NCBI RefSeq assembly: GCF_030817215.1
Contig: NZ_JAUSZA010000001.1
Location: 2,640,501-2,704,500, forward strand
Length of the DNA stretch: 64,000 bases
Direction of reading: 5' to 3'
From: Paenibacillus sp. V4I3
Lineage (GTDB): Bacteria > Bacillota > Bacilli > Paenibacillales > NBRC-103111
The notes beneath the pieces were generated by a model. That model worked only from the letters and a program-made list of their open reading frames with translations. It ran no database searches and had not been told where the DNA came from. This document shows positions 30,676-39,033 of this stretch, in pieces. Numbering within the stretch: the first letter of the stretch is position 1; each line of letters opens with the position of its first letter. Position numbers and translations under genes: made by a program.

Positions 30676-31803
30676 ATGAATATGAATGGAACAAGCTCCA
30701 TCCTACCGGAGCTAACCCCCGCTTACGATCCATGGGACCCTATTCGGTCTTATCGCAAATACGGGAAACAAGTACTAACAAGTGTAGAGCTTACAATAAC
30801 GAATTTGTGCAATATGCGATGTGAGCATTGTGCGGTTGGGGATTCGTTAACCATGTCGGAAGGGCCGCGTATTCCCTTGCCGATCATTTTGAAGCAGCTG
30901 GACCAGGTTGAGCATTTAGAAACGATCAGTTTGACCGGAGGAGAGCCTTCGTATCACATCAAGATCGTCAAAGACTATATGCTGCCAATCCTTAAATATG
31001 CACGAGAGCGCGGTATTCGCACACAAATCAATTCTAATTTAACGCTTGACTTAGCCAGGTATGAACTTCTCGCTCCTTATCTGGATGTCATGCATATTTC
31101 TTTCAATTACTTGAATGCTGACGATTTCCATCAAGTCGGCTTTGTGAATAGCGGGCATCCTGTTGGTTATGATACCGCGGCGCGAATGTATGAACGCATG
31201 GTTGATAACACGATCGCGCTTAGCAAAGGTGGACTTTATGTCTCAGCGGAATCAATGATTAATACACGCACACATGAGAAATTACCGCAGATTCATAAGC
31301 TGATTGGGGAAATGGGCTGCAAGCGCCATGAGGTTCACCCGATGTATGCCAGTTCCTTTGCTTCTCATCTTCCTATGGTATCTCTGGACGAGTTAAGAAC
31401 GAGCATTCATCGGTTGTTAGACAGCCGGAATCGTGACATGTGGATGCTGTTTGGCACACTGCCATTCTTTGCTTGCAACGATCTTCAAGAGGACAGAATA
31501 TTGGTTAAAAGGCTTCGCGAGGAGCCTAATGTAACTGTACGTAATGATCCGGATGGACGCAATCGCTTGAATGTGAGCACTTTTACTGGAGAAGTGTTCG
31601 TCACGGATTTTGCAAATGAACCACCTTTAGGTAATATACATGATGACCAGTTAGATACCATTTTTGCCCGTTGGGAGAATAATCCGCTGAATCAGCGTGT
31701 AAACTGCTTCTGCAGCAGTGCTGCTTGTTGTGGCCCTAACCTGCTGGTAGCCGAATCGTATTACCGTTCTGTTGATTTCAAAAGCCGCAAAGCTATCATC
31801 TAA
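30676..31803 (+). CDS. yfkAB: Radical SAM/CxCxxxxC motif protein YfkAB
   Basis: Radical SAM enzyme of 375 residues. The CNMRCEHC cluster motif is at about residues 45-52, followed by SLTGGEPSYH that binds S-adenosylmethionine, and a C-terminal cysteine set CFCSSAACCGPN that gives the family its name. In B. subtilis the gene was first read as two frames (yfkA and yfkB). The reaction is unknown. Its stop is followed 25 bases later by the start of the CNNM/CorC gene. Confidence 0.85.
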   Translation: MNMNGTSSILPELTPAYDPWDPIRSYRKYGKQVLTSVELTITNLCNMRCEHCAVGDSLTMSEGPRIPLPIILKQLDQVEHLETISLTGGEPSYHIKIVKDYMLPILKYARERGIRTQINSNLTLDLARYELLAPYLDVMHISFNYLNADDFHQVGFVNSGHPVGYDTAARMYERMVDNTIALSKGGLYVSAESMINTRTHEKLPQIHKLIGEMGCKRHEVHPMYASSFASHLPMVSLDELRTSIHRLLDSRNRDMWMLFGTLPFFACNDLQEDRILVKRLREEPNVTVRNDPDGRNRLNVSTFTGEVFVTDFANEPPLGNIHDDQLDTIFARWENNPLNQRVNCFCSSAACCGPNLLVAESYYRSVDFKSRKAII

Positions 31804-31828
31804 TCATATTACTGAAGGAGATATACGC

Positions 31829-33166
31829 TTGCCACATACTTCGTTTGATTTCGGTTCCATTGTTCTTAACCTGATAGTAGTCATTATATTAGTCCTGCTC
31901 AATGGTTTCTTCGTTGCTGCTGAATTTGCGCTTGTGAAGGTTCGACAATCCCGCATTCAACAGTTAGTCAATGAAGGCAGCGGCAAAGCAAAGTATGCCA
32001 TCAAGGTAACGTCGCAGCTAGATACTTATTTATCAGCAACACAATTGGGGATTACACTTGCCTCTTTGGGACTAGGCTGGGTTGGTGAGCCTGCCATCTC
32101 GGAGTTGATCATGGAGCCCCTCTTACATAAACTTCAAGTAGAGACTTCGGTGTATACGACGACCTTGTCTTTCATTGTTTCATTTGGATTTATTACGTTC
32201 CTGCACATTGTGCTCGGTGAACTAGCTCCGAAATCGTTCGCGATTCAAAAAGCGGAATTAACCTCGTTATGGCTTTCAGCTCCGCTGTTATTCTTCTACA
32301 GGCTGTTTCGCCCGATTATCTGGCTGCTGAATGGTACAGCAAATAAATTTCTATCATGGATTGGTGTAGAACCAGCAAGCGAGCATGAGGCCGCCCATAC
32401 AGAGGAAGAGATTCGTATCCTGATGGATGAGAGTGTCAAAAGCGGCCATATCGATCAAGATGAAATGGTGCTTTTCGATAATATTTTTGAATTCTCAGAA
32501 CGTATTGCTCGTGAGGTTATGCTGCCGCGGACGGATATGGATTGTCTATTCCTAGAGCTAAGCTTCATTGATAATTTACGTATGGTCCATGAGACGAAGC
32601 ATACACGTTACCCTGTAGCTGATCAGGATAAGGACAACATAGTTGGTTTCGTTCACATTGCTGATTTACTGACAGCTGATCCGGATGAAGAGCAGGAAAT
32701 TAAAAACTTTATTCGTCCAATTCTCAATGTTCCAGAGTCGATGGAAGTCAGTCGTGTATTGAAATTAATGCAGAAAAAACATTCCCAACTTGCTATCGTT
32801 ATTGATGAATACGGTGGTACTGCAGGACTTCTAGCACTAGGGGACATTCTGGAGGAGATTGTTGGCGAGATGCACGATGAGTTCGATATCGATGAGCGGC
32901 CAGGTGTTGAGGTGAAAGATAAGTATACGTCCGTAGACGGCCGTGTCCTGATTGAAGACTTGAACGACATGCTGGATCTGGACATCGATGACGATGATGT
33001 GGACTCTATCGGGGGTTGGTTGTTTAAGAAGCTTGAAGGTGCGCCTGTAAAAGGCAAAAGAGTAGCTTTCGGCAACCACGTGTTTGAAGTATCCGAAGTA
33101 GATCGACTGCGTATCGTGCGCATTCACATAACGAAAATCAACGCTGTCAGACCTGTAGATGAATAA
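31829..33166 (+). CDS. CNNM/CorC-type membrane protein with CBS pair
   Basis: Hemolysin-like or Mg/Co efflux family protein of 445 residues. Four membrane segments make up the DUF21/CNNM domain (NGFFVAAEFALVKVRQSRI, QLGITLASLGLGWVGEP, LGELAPKSFAIQ), then EEEIRILMDES, two CBS domains (about 205-330) and a CorC/HlyC domain to the end. The TTG at 31829, eight bases after AAGGAG, is the likely start; the longer frame begins inside yfkAB. Role in divalent cation homeostasis is known for the family, not shown here. Confidence 0.85.
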   Translation: MPHTSFDFGSIVLNLIVVIILVLLNGFFVAAEFALVKVRQSRIQQLVNEGSGKAKYAIKVTSQLDTYLSATQLGITLASLGLGWVGEPAISELIMEPLLHKLQVETSVYTTTLSFIVSFGFITFLHIVLGELAPKSFAIQKAELTSLWLSAPLLFFYRLFRPIIWLLNGTANKFLSWIGVEPASEHEAAHTEEEIRILMDESVKSGHIDQDEMVLFDNIFEFSERIAREVMLPRTDMDCLFLELSFIDNLRMVHETKHTRYPVADQDKDNIVGFVHIADLLTADPDEEQEIKNFIRPILNVPESMEVSRVLKLMQKKHSQLAIVIDEYGGTAGLLALGDILEEIVGEMHDEFDIDERPGVEVKDKYTSVDGRVLIEDLNDMLDLDIDDDDVDSIGGWLFKKLEGAPVKGKRVAFGNHVFEVSEVDRLRIVRIHITKINAVRPVDE

Positions 33167-33180
33167 GCGGAGGAGACCTG

Positions 33181-34227
33181 ATGTCGCCTAAGACAATCAT
33201 AATCATGGTGCTTGGATTGCTGCTATTGTACGGATTGTTTACCATAGGCTTGCCATTCTTACTCGCGCTCGTGACAGCTATTTTCTTGGACCCTTTAACC
33301 GTGCTTCTCATGCGTGCTGCAAGGGTGAACCGATTGATTGCAGCTACGATCATTTGTACCCTCTTTACGCTGCTGACGCTGACCTTATTTTATTTCATTG
33401 GGTTAAATGTCGTCACAGAGCTCATTGACCTTGGCCGCAAAGCGCCAAATTATATGGATGAAGTGAATAAGTATATGGATCAAGCTGTCAACCGCACACA
33501 ATTGTTCTATGATTCCTTGTCACCAGACATGGCGGCTCAAGTGCAAACTTGGCTGGAAAGCAGTACAGAAACCTTAACAGGGGCGTTAACCAATGTATTA
33601 AGCGGCATTTCTGGCTTCTTTTTAAATATGGCTGGAAAAATTCCAAATTTATTTATTTTAATGCTCATGTACGTCATTGCTTTATACTTGTTTATGTTTA
33701 GTTTACCAAAGCTTAGGATGTCTTTTCTGTCCATGTTCGAAGAGCATTCCAAAGGAAAGATGGAGAACGTGCTGACTTACCTGCGGGAAGCTATCTTTGG
33801 CTTCATTCGAGCTCAGCTCATCATGGCCGTATTAACTTATTTGGTCACTTTTATAGGCTTACTGGTCTTACGAGCTGAATATCCGCTAGCCATTTCCTTA
33901 TTGGTGATGGTTATGGAATTCGTTCCCGTGATTGGTACTGGGCTTGTGTTTATTCCTTGGCTCGTCTATCAACTGCTGATTGGACACACGGGAATGGGTG
34001 TGGGATTGTTAATCCTATTCCTTGTTTTGACGATATTCCGCCGCATTGTAGAGCCTAAAGTACTCAGTGATGCTGTTGGAATTAATGCGCTTGCTGCTTT
34101 GATCAGTTTGTACGTTGGTTTTGAATTATTAGGAATAACAGGTCTCTTTCTAGGGCCGTTGGTTGTTATTATTTATCAAGCTATGCGTAAAGCTGGCTTG
34201 TTGAACTTAAATATTAAGCTGGATTGA
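33181..34227 (+). CDS. ytvI: YtvI-like AI-2E/UPF0118 family membrane protein
   Basis: 348 residues with about seven or eight membrane helices, and an outside amphipathic region between the first pair and the rest. Motifs typical of the family: FLLALVTAIFLDPL, FVPVIGTGLVFIPW and RRIVEPKVLSDAVGINALAALISLYVG. The closest type is the sporulation membrane protein YtvI of Bacillus. GGAGGA precedes the ATG. It follows the CNNM gene by 14 bases, so they share a transcript. Confidence 0.8.
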   Translation: MSPKTIIIMVLGLLLLYGLFTIGLPFLLALVTAIFLDPLTVLLMRAARVNRLIAATIICTLFTLLTLTLFYFIGLNVVTELIDLGRKAPNYMDEVNKYMDQAVNRTQLFYDSLSPDMAAQVQTWLESSTETLTGALTNVLSGISGFFLNMAGKIPNLFILMLMYVIALYLFMFSLPKLRMSFLSMFEEHSKGKMENVLTYLREAIFGFIRAQLIMAVLTYLVTFIGLLVLRAEYPLAISLLVMVMEFVPVIGTGLVFIPWLVYQLLIGHTGMGVGLLILFLVLTIFRRIVEPKVLSDAVGINALAALISLYVGFELLGITGLFLGPLVVIIYQAMRKAGLLNLNIKLD

Positions 34228-34255
34228 GCCGCAGTATATGAACAGGGTGGTAGGA

Positions 34256-34963
34256 ATGAAGTTAATTTTATTTGATTTGGATGATACGCTGTTTGACTTC
34301 TCAAGTACGTGGAATGTCGTGATGAAAAAGATGTTTGCGGAACATGAAGTGACAAAGGAGTATGACAACGAGGCGTTCTTTTCTGCATTTCAAAAGAAAA
34401 GCGACGAGCTATATTACCTATATGAGCAGCGCATTTGCACTGTTGAAGCGTACCGCAACCGAAGGCTGATCGAAACATTAGCTGACCATCAGTACACGAT
34501 GTCGGAAGATGAGGCAGAAGCTTTCAACTTACAATACATCCAACTATATGAAAATAGCTTAGCGCCCGATCCTCACGTGTTGGAGCTGCTGCTGAAGCTC
34601 AAGGAACGTTATCAGCTAGGAATCATTACGAATGGACCTCACGATATGCAAGAGGGTAAAATAGTGCGTCTAGGTCTGAAGGAATTGTTTCCTCCCGAGC
34701 AGGTGTGGATCTCTAATGTCGTTGGAATGGCCAAGCCTGATCCGCGTATTTATCAACTGGCTCTTGATTATTTCAATGTGCTGCCAGAGGACACCTTATT
34801 CGTAGGTGACTCCTGGGAAGCGGATGTAGCTGGTCCGCTGCAAATAGGCATGAAGGCAGTTTGGCTCAATAAATATGGTAAAACACCTCCTGCCTCCGAC
34901 TCCGATAAGAAACCGCTCGCGATCGTTAGTCAGCTTCATGAACTTATTGATTTTCTAAATTAA
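34256..34963 (+). CDS. YjjG-family HAD nucleotidase
   Basis: HAD-superfamily phosphatase of 235 residues acting on pyrimidine or noncanonical nucleoside monophosphates in the family. Motif I FDLDDTLFDF, motif II IITNGP, motif III K in GMAKPDPRIY, and motif IV GDSWEADVAG are intact. ATG 34256 lies six bases after AGGGTGG; the upstream in-frame ATG at 34238 has no ribosome binding site. Follows ytvI by about 28 bases. Confidence 0.85.
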   Translation: MKLILFDLDDTLFDFSSTWNVVMKKMFAEHEVTKEYDNEAFFSAFQKKSDELYYLYEQRICTVEAYRNRRLIETLADHQYTMSEDEAEAFNLQYIQLYENSLAPDPHVLELLLKLKERYQLGIITNGPHDMQEGKIVRLGLKELFPPEQVWISNVVGMAKPDPRIYQLALDYFNVLPEDTLFVGDSWEADVAGPLQIGMKAVWLNKYGKTPPASDSDKKPLAIVSQLHELIDFLN

Positions 34964-34987
34964 TGCTCCCTCAAATGCTGCTTACTT

Positions 34988-35038
34988 AAAAAAGTCCCTG
35001 CTTCATTGCCAAATGGCAACGCGGCAGGGACTTTTTTT
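34988..35038. terminator. Bidirectional terminator
   Basis: AAAAAAGTCCCTGC pairs with GCAGGGACTTTTTTT with a small inner stem; T-runs on both strands serve the HAD gene and the convergent NlpC/P60 gene. Confidence 0.9.
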
Positions 35039-35730
35039 CAATATACGCGCTTGGCTCCTAAATATTTAGGTCCCCAATACGAATTCATCATACTCTGAGG
35101 GTAAATGCCAGCTGACCTAGTAGCTGATAAGAACTGCCCATTCCCTAAGTAGAAGCCTACATGGTCTACCACTCCCGGAGCTGCAATTGCAAAGAAAACC
35201 AAGTCGCCTGGCTGCAAATTAGGTTGATTTACAGAGATTCCTGAATCAAAAAGGCTTTTAGACGTTGTCCGCACAGCGGGTATCCCATGCTTGTTGAACA
35301 TGAAGTAGACAAAGCCAGAGCAATCAAAGCCTTGCGGGGTCACACCTCCCCAAAGATAAGGTACCCGAATGTAGTTCATGGCGTCTTCCAACATCACACG
35401 TTTGGTTATTGCATGGGCGATGCTGAGCCTAGTTGAGGCATCTACGATACCCGTAGGAGGAAGAAGATAAGCTTTCTGGTAATCTTTCACTGCTTGTGTG
35501 GTTATTGTTCCAAAGTAACCGGTTACAGTTGGATATGTAAAAAAACCGAGGAACTTCAAGTTTCTCTGCAGCCCTGTTACAGAGGAACTCGTCATTCCTT
35601 GTGTCAAAGTAGTGCTGCTGGTTGTTGAGGTAGCAGTAGCGGCAGAAACAGGAGATAAGGGAAATATGCTGCTTACGGAGGTTGTTACGAATATTGCGGC
35701 AGTTGCGAGAAACAGCTTTGGTGTAGTCAT
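35038..35730 (-). CDS. Secreted NlpC/P60 endopeptidase with peptidoglycan-binding domain
   Basis: 230-residue wall hydrolase. Signal peptide to about residue 31 (SPVSAATAT), a Ser/Thr linker, a PG_binding_1 domain (SSSVTGLQRNLKFLGFFTY... ITTQAVKDYQKAY), then the NlpC/P60 domain with catalytic cysteine in GFDCSGFVYF, histidine in VDHVGFYLGNG and the final small residue near FLSATRS. GGAGGG sets ATG at 35730; the frame itself opens five codons earlier. It cuts between D-glutamate and diaminopimelate in relatives. Confidence 0.9.
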   Translation of the reverse strand: MTTPKLFLATAAIFVTTSVSSIFPLSPVSAATATSTTSSTTLTQGMTSSSVTGLQRNLKFLGFFTYPTVTGYFGTITTQAVKDYQKAYLLPPTGIVDASTRLSIAHAITKRVMLEDAMNYIRVPYLWGGVTPQGFDCSGFVYFMFNKHGIPAVRTTSKSLFDSGISVNQPNLQPGDLVFFAIAAPGVVDHVGFYLGNGQFLSATRSAGIYPQSMMNSYWGPKYLGAKRVY

Positions 35731-35794
35731 CGTAGTTCCCTCCATAGTATATACGTAGATTCTTACAAATCGTCATCTGACAACGATTGATCTC

Positions 35795-35824
35795 ATTGTA
35801 GCTGTCAACGATTAACCCATACAA
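35795..35824 (-). promoter_or_regulatory. Candidate promoter of the NlpC/P60 gene
   Basis: On the minus strand TTGTAT (35824-35819) and TACAAT (35800-35795) are 18 bp apart. Two direct repeats (CTGACAACGA and CTGTCAACGA read on the plus strand) flank and overlap the -10 region and may bind a regulator. Confidence 0.45.
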
Positions 35825-35859
35825 TATGGAAATGTTGGAAAACATGTGATTTTGGCCAA

Positions 35860-35887
35860 GTCATGCCGCATATAACGAGCATATAGG
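35860..35887 (+). promoter_or_regulatory. Possible sigma-E promoter of cotJABC
   Basis: GTCATGC (35860-35866) and CATATAGG (35880-35887), 13 bp apart, partly match sigma-E elements (consensus about GKCATATT and CATACAMT). In B. subtilis cotJABC is transcribed by sigma-E in the mother cell. The match is imperfect, so this is a candidate only. Confidence 0.35.
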
Positions 35888-35942
35888 CCACTGTTGCTAC
35901 GCCTGATTTCATTTACTCCCAAGACAGAAGAGGAGGAGAGAT

Positions 35943-36179
35943 ATGCATATGCATTCGCATTCGCAATTTAAAAAATATTTCCCATTTATCGGTCCATTTG
36001 ATCCTTGTCCACCCATTCGAGTGAAGTTTTACAACACGCCGCCACAATTATATATCCACTTTCAACCACCCGGTTTGCCACAGTTTAGCCCCTATGAAGC
36101 ACTGAAGAAAGGAACGCTCTGGCCGGCGCTTTACGGCCCTTATGAGTCTAAAGCGGTAGAAGGAGGCCCATTGACATGA
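35943..36179 (+). CDS. cotJA: Spore coat protein CotJA
   Basis: Small inner spore-coat associated protein, 78 residues, His-rich start and a body rich in Pro, Phe and Tyr (FIGPFDPCPPIRVKFYNTPPQLYIHFQPPGLPQF, EALKKGTLWPALYGPYES), clearly CotJA. GAGGAGGAG precedes the ATG. Its stop overlaps the cotJB start (ATGA). The host coat operon runs on in the same direction. Confidence 0.9.
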   Translation: MHMHSHSQFKKYFPFIGPFDPCPPIRVKFYNTPPQLYIHFQPPGLPQFSPYEALKKGTLWPALYGPYESKAVEGGPLT

Positions 36180-36442
36180 GTGAACCCATGTTGCCAGACT
36201 TGTATTACAGACAGCTTCACGATCTGCAAGCCGTAGATTTCGTCTTAGTTGAGCTGACGCTGTATTTAGATACTCATCCTGATGACCTGGGTGCCATTCA
36301 ACAATACAATCAATTCGCACAAAAGAGGAAACAAATTGCCGGGCAATTTGAGATGGAATTTGGCCCTTTGATGCAATACGGTCATAGTTACACAAAACAA
36401 CCTTGGCAGTGGTGTGAACCTCCATGGCCATGGCAAGTCTGA
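36176..36442 (+). CDS. cotJB: Spore coat protein CotJB
   Basis: 88-residue coat protein with the CotJB pattern YYRQLHDLQAVDFVLVELTLYLDTHP, DALxxYN-type QQYNQFAQKRKQ and the aromatic end PWQWCEPPWPW. It lies between cotJA (4-base overlap) and cotJC (15 bases), as in other spore formers. Confidence 0.93.
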   Translation: MSEPMLPDLYYRQLHDLQAVDFVLVELTLYLDTHPDDLGAIQQYNQFAQKRKQIAGQFEMEFGPLMQYGHSYTKQPWQWCEPPWPWQV

Positions 36443-36457
36443 GAAGGAGGAGAGCGC

Positions 36458-36727
36458 ATGTGGATTTATGAAAAAAAGCTGCAGTATCCGGTCAGAGTCA
36501 GTAAATGCGACCCTCGGATGGCAAAACTTCTGCTCGAGCAATATGGTGGCGCTGATGGGGAGCTTGCTGCGGCACTACGATACTTGAATCAACGCTATTC
36601 GATCCCAGACAAGGTGGTGGGGCTGCTAACGGACATTGGGACGGAGGAGTTTGCCCATTTAGAAATGATTGCAACGATGGTGTATAAGTACACCATAAGA
36701 GGATATCTACAAGTTTCTAAATGTTAG
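36458..36727 (+). pseudogene. cotJC: cotJC, 5' part only, interrupted by prophage
   Basis: CotJC is a manganese-catalase-like spore coat protein of about 190 residues. Here residues 1-77 (MWIYEKKLQYPVRVS through AHLEMIATMVYK) match the family well, and then the frame runs into phage DNA for 12 foreign residues and stops. The missing part holds most of the four-helix metal site. The break is at codon 78 (position 36689), not at a frameshift. The 3' part of cotJC should lie at the far end of the prophage outside this window. GAAGGAGGAG before the ATG is intact. Excision would restore the full gene. Confidence 0.92.
36680..36700. other. Left prophage attachment junction (attL) in cotJC
   Basis: Protein homology to CotJC ends at AAG (36686-36688), and unrelated DNA starts with TACACCATAAG. 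The stop codon of the serine recombinase is 19 bases further on, the usual arrangement for a phage integrase at attL. The exact 2-base crossover cannot be set without the right end. Confidence 0.75.
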
Positions 36728-38299
36728 CGTGATATTAAACTCATCTCCGACCTGTGATTTCTCCTTCACATACTCCACTCTGGCAAGTATCGACTTCATA
36801 AGTCCGTTCTTCCGCTGCTGATCCGTAGACAGCTTATATTGTTTCAAGGCCCCCTCCATAGAAGGGATAACATCCTTTTGCGTTCTCTCCTTATTCCGAG
36901 CATCAGACAATTGAGCCTCAGACTGCTTGATCTTCTCTTGCGTCTCTTGGATACGCTCAGTTAGATTCTTGGACCGCTCAAAGAAAGTTTCCTCATCATA
37001 TATCTTTCTTTCCAGATAATCGAACAGCGTGCTTTTTTGTGCCTCTAATTGGACAAGCTCATTCCGCAATGTTTGGACGAGATTCTCATGTACTCGAGAG
37101 TTGTTGTCATCTTTGGTTTTTCGTTGTCCTATTTTTTTGAATTGCTTTAACATAGCATCCACAGTCTGAATAATACGATCTTCAACAATGTCAAAGTTAG
37201 ATCCTTTGCAATCGCAGTATCTATTGTTACACAAAATCGAATAACCGGATGTTTTGCGATACTTAGGAAATCCCTTGAGCACCATTGCTCTGCTACACTT
37301 ACCACAGAAAATTAGTCCGGCCATAGGGTTAACAACTTTGAAAGCTTCTTTAGTTGGGTTGCTTAAATTTTCTTTGAGTTTCGCTGCAGCACGCTGAAAT
37401 ACTTCATCACTAATAATTGCATCGTGTTTGCCATTTACATCGATCCAGTCCTCTTTGTCTTTAGCGATGTATAAATACTTCTTATCTGGCGTGACTGTTT
37501 TAACTCTGGCTTGTTTCTTCCACTGAATTCGCCCAATATAAACTTCGTTCCGTAGAATCTGCAGCACCACATTGAAATTCCAAGCAGTAGTCTGACGATA
37601 TGTAGGGATCCCCATACTTTGTAATCTTCGAGAAATTTTCACTCCACCCATATCAATGAGTTTCCCGTCTTCCTCGATTCCATTTACATACCAATCAAAA
37701 ATCATTTTAACAACGTCGGCTTGTTCTGGGTTCGGCTCCAGGTATCTTTCGCCACGCTCGTTGTAAGCTAATTTATAGCCGTATGGAGGACGCGTGCCGA
37801 TATAATTACCCTCAGTCGCAGACGCTTCCCTACCGCGCTGTAATCGTCGTTTGATCGTCTTATACTCGCGGCGACTCATGAACAATCCAAACTCAAAGTA
37901 TTCTTCATCAAACTCATTGTTTGGATCATAGGTCTTATTAGGCGTGACGATGAGAGTGGAGCTGTGTTTGAACGCTTGAGCTACCATCCCCTGATCGACG
38001 GTGTCCCCACGCGCCAAACGTTCCACCTCGACCACTAAGACACCTTTCCATTTGCCTTCCTCTACATCACCAAGAAGTTTCATTACCTCCGGACGATCGG
38101 ATATGCGGTCCCCTGAGACAATTTCCTGATATATATGTGTGATGTTGATTTTAAGCTTCTTAGCTAAGGCGAGAAGGATTCTTTTGTGTTTAGCCAGTGT
38201 TTCCCCTTCGCCATGTGATTCGGCTTCTACATCAGCTCTAGACTTCCTTAAATAGATGCAATATTCGCCATTTGGTAATGTGTTAAATTCTTTTGCCAT
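36707..38299 (-). CDS. Large serine recombinase (phage integrase)
   Basis: 530 residues. Resolvase domain at 10-150 with the catalytic serine in YLRKSRAD and the arginines in SDRPEVMKLL and VVEVERLARGD; recombinase domain around 165-290 (GTRPPYGYKL, VYIGRIQWKKQ); zinc ribbon from CGKCSRAMVLKGF to CNNRYCDCKG at about 345-380; long coiled coil to residue 480. This is the layout of phiC31/SpoIVCA/SPbeta-SprA-type enzymes, which integrate without homology and excise only with a directionality factor. TAGGAGG precedes the ATG, and a terminator for the upstream gene ends only a few bases before that site. Its stop is 19 bp from the cotJC junction. Confidence 0.95.
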   Translation of the reverse strand: MAKEFNTLPNGEYCIYLRKSRADVEAESHGEGETLAKHKRILLALAKKLKINITHIYQEIVSGDRISDRPEVMKLLGDVEEGKWKGVLVVEVERLARGDTVDQGMVAQAFKHSSTLIVTPNKTYDPNNEFDEEYFEFGLFMSRREYKTIKRRLQRGREASATEGNYIGTRPPYGYKLAYNERGERYLEPNPEQADVVKMIFDWYVNGIEEDGKLIDMGGVKISRRLQSMGIPTYRQTTAWNFNVVLQILRNEVYIGRIQWKKQARVKTVTPDKKYLYIAKDKEDWIDVNGKHDAIISDEVFQRAAAKLKENLSNPTKEAFKVVNPMAGLIFCGKCSRAMVLKGFPKYRKTSGYSILCNNRYCDCKGSNFDIVEDRIIQTVDAMLKQFKKIGQRKTKDDNNSRVHENLVQTLRNELVQLEAQKSTLFDYLERKIYDEETFFERSKNLTERIQETQEKIKQSEAQLSDARNKERTQKDVIPSMEGALKQYKLSTDQQRKNGLMKSILARVEYVKEKSQVGDEFNITLTFRNL

Positions 38300-38314
38300 G
38301 ATGTACCTCCTAAA

Positions 38315-38335
38315 TAAAAAAGCCCGTTAGGGCTT
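38315..38335 (-). terminator. Terminator between the LytTR gene and the integrase
   Basis: Read on the minus strand, AAGCCC-TAAC-GGGCTT followed by TTTTT is a classical terminator. It ends four bases before the TAGGAGG of the integrase, leaving no room for a normal promoter between them. A perfect palindrome TCTATTAATAGA sits 20 bases upstream (38356-38367). Confidence 0.85.
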
Positions 38336-38379
38336 ATTGTAACTTAATATATATCTCTATTAATAGATATTTTATCTGA

Positions 38380-38730
38380 TTAGTATTTGCGTATGCTCTT
38401 CAAATACTTAATCACCTTTGATCTGTTATCTCTTGATACATAACAAGAATTAATTTCTTTCTCTCCGGATTTCAAGAAGTATAAGATATTCTGTTTCGGA
38501 TCGTAATCAGTAATTTGTTTAAAATTTACAATTGTGTTCTGCTCAACTCTTTGGAATAAGCTATCGCTTGTTGCCGCGGCGAGATCCATAACAGTTCGTA
38601 CCAACTGGTAAGAAGATGAAGCGGTGTGCAGATATATGTAGCGTTTAGCTGATTCGGAATCGATGTAAACAACATCTTCAAAGTCCAAAAAAAACGCTTG
38701 TCCTGTGTCTGAAATAACTGGTGCTTGCAT
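38380..38730 (-). CDS. Stand-alone LytTR DNA-binding protein
   Basis: 116 residues forming just a LytTR domain: ISDTGQAFFLDFEDVVYIDSESAKRYIYLHTASSSYQL, then the SLFQRVEQNTIVNFKQI and ILYFLKSGEKEINSCYVSRDNRSKVIKYLKSI segments. LytTR proteins bind spaced direct repeats and usually act as response regulators; this one has no receiver domain. ATG 38730 has GGAG at ten bases; an in-frame ATG at 38748 is possible. The place between integrase and riboswitch suggests control of integration, excision or its own promoter. Confidence 0.8.
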   Translation of the reverse strand: MQAPVISDTGQAFFLDFEDVVYIDSESAKRYIYLHTASSSYQLVRTVMDLAAATSDSLFQRVEQNTIVNFKQITDYDPKQNILYFLKSGEKEINSCYVSRDNRSKVIKYLKSIRKY

Positions 38731-38939
38731 TCCGTACCAACTCCGCATTAGGGATTTGCTACAAGTATGTACAAAATCAGTTTAACTTATTAGTATACAC
38801 CATAAAATTCATGAAAAAACTACCGAATATGTAACGTATTCCGTACTTGTTGGAATGTATTTCCTATGTCATATTTGGTTTACACGATATGTAAATTATT
38901 GTCGATTCGTGAACAATATAGGTGGTTACATCAGTTTCA

Positions 38940-39020
38940 TCAGATAATGGCAAACCATTCGAAAGGATGGGACGCAAAGCCACGACCTAAAGCGCAAGCT
39001 ATGGTAGACGGGTTGCCGGA
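38940..39020 (+). ncRNA. c-di-GMP-I (GEMM-I) riboswitch aptamer
   Basis: The core runs from GGCAA (38949) to TTGCC (39017), which pair as P1. P2 is CCATTC-GAAA-GGATGG with the conserved GAAA tetraloop (38961-38964). The GGGACGCAAAGCC segment follows and is a near-perfect match to the class signature. P3 includes AGC-GCAA-GCT and the tetraloop receptor CCTAA...TATGG (38986-38990 and 39000-39004). All parts agree with the c-di-GMP-I class. It is on the plus strand, between minus-strand LytTR and XRE genes. A GGAGGTGG lies right after the P1 strand, suggesting translational control of the following short frame. Confidence 0.93.
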
Positions 39021-39033
39021 GGTGGATTATTTT

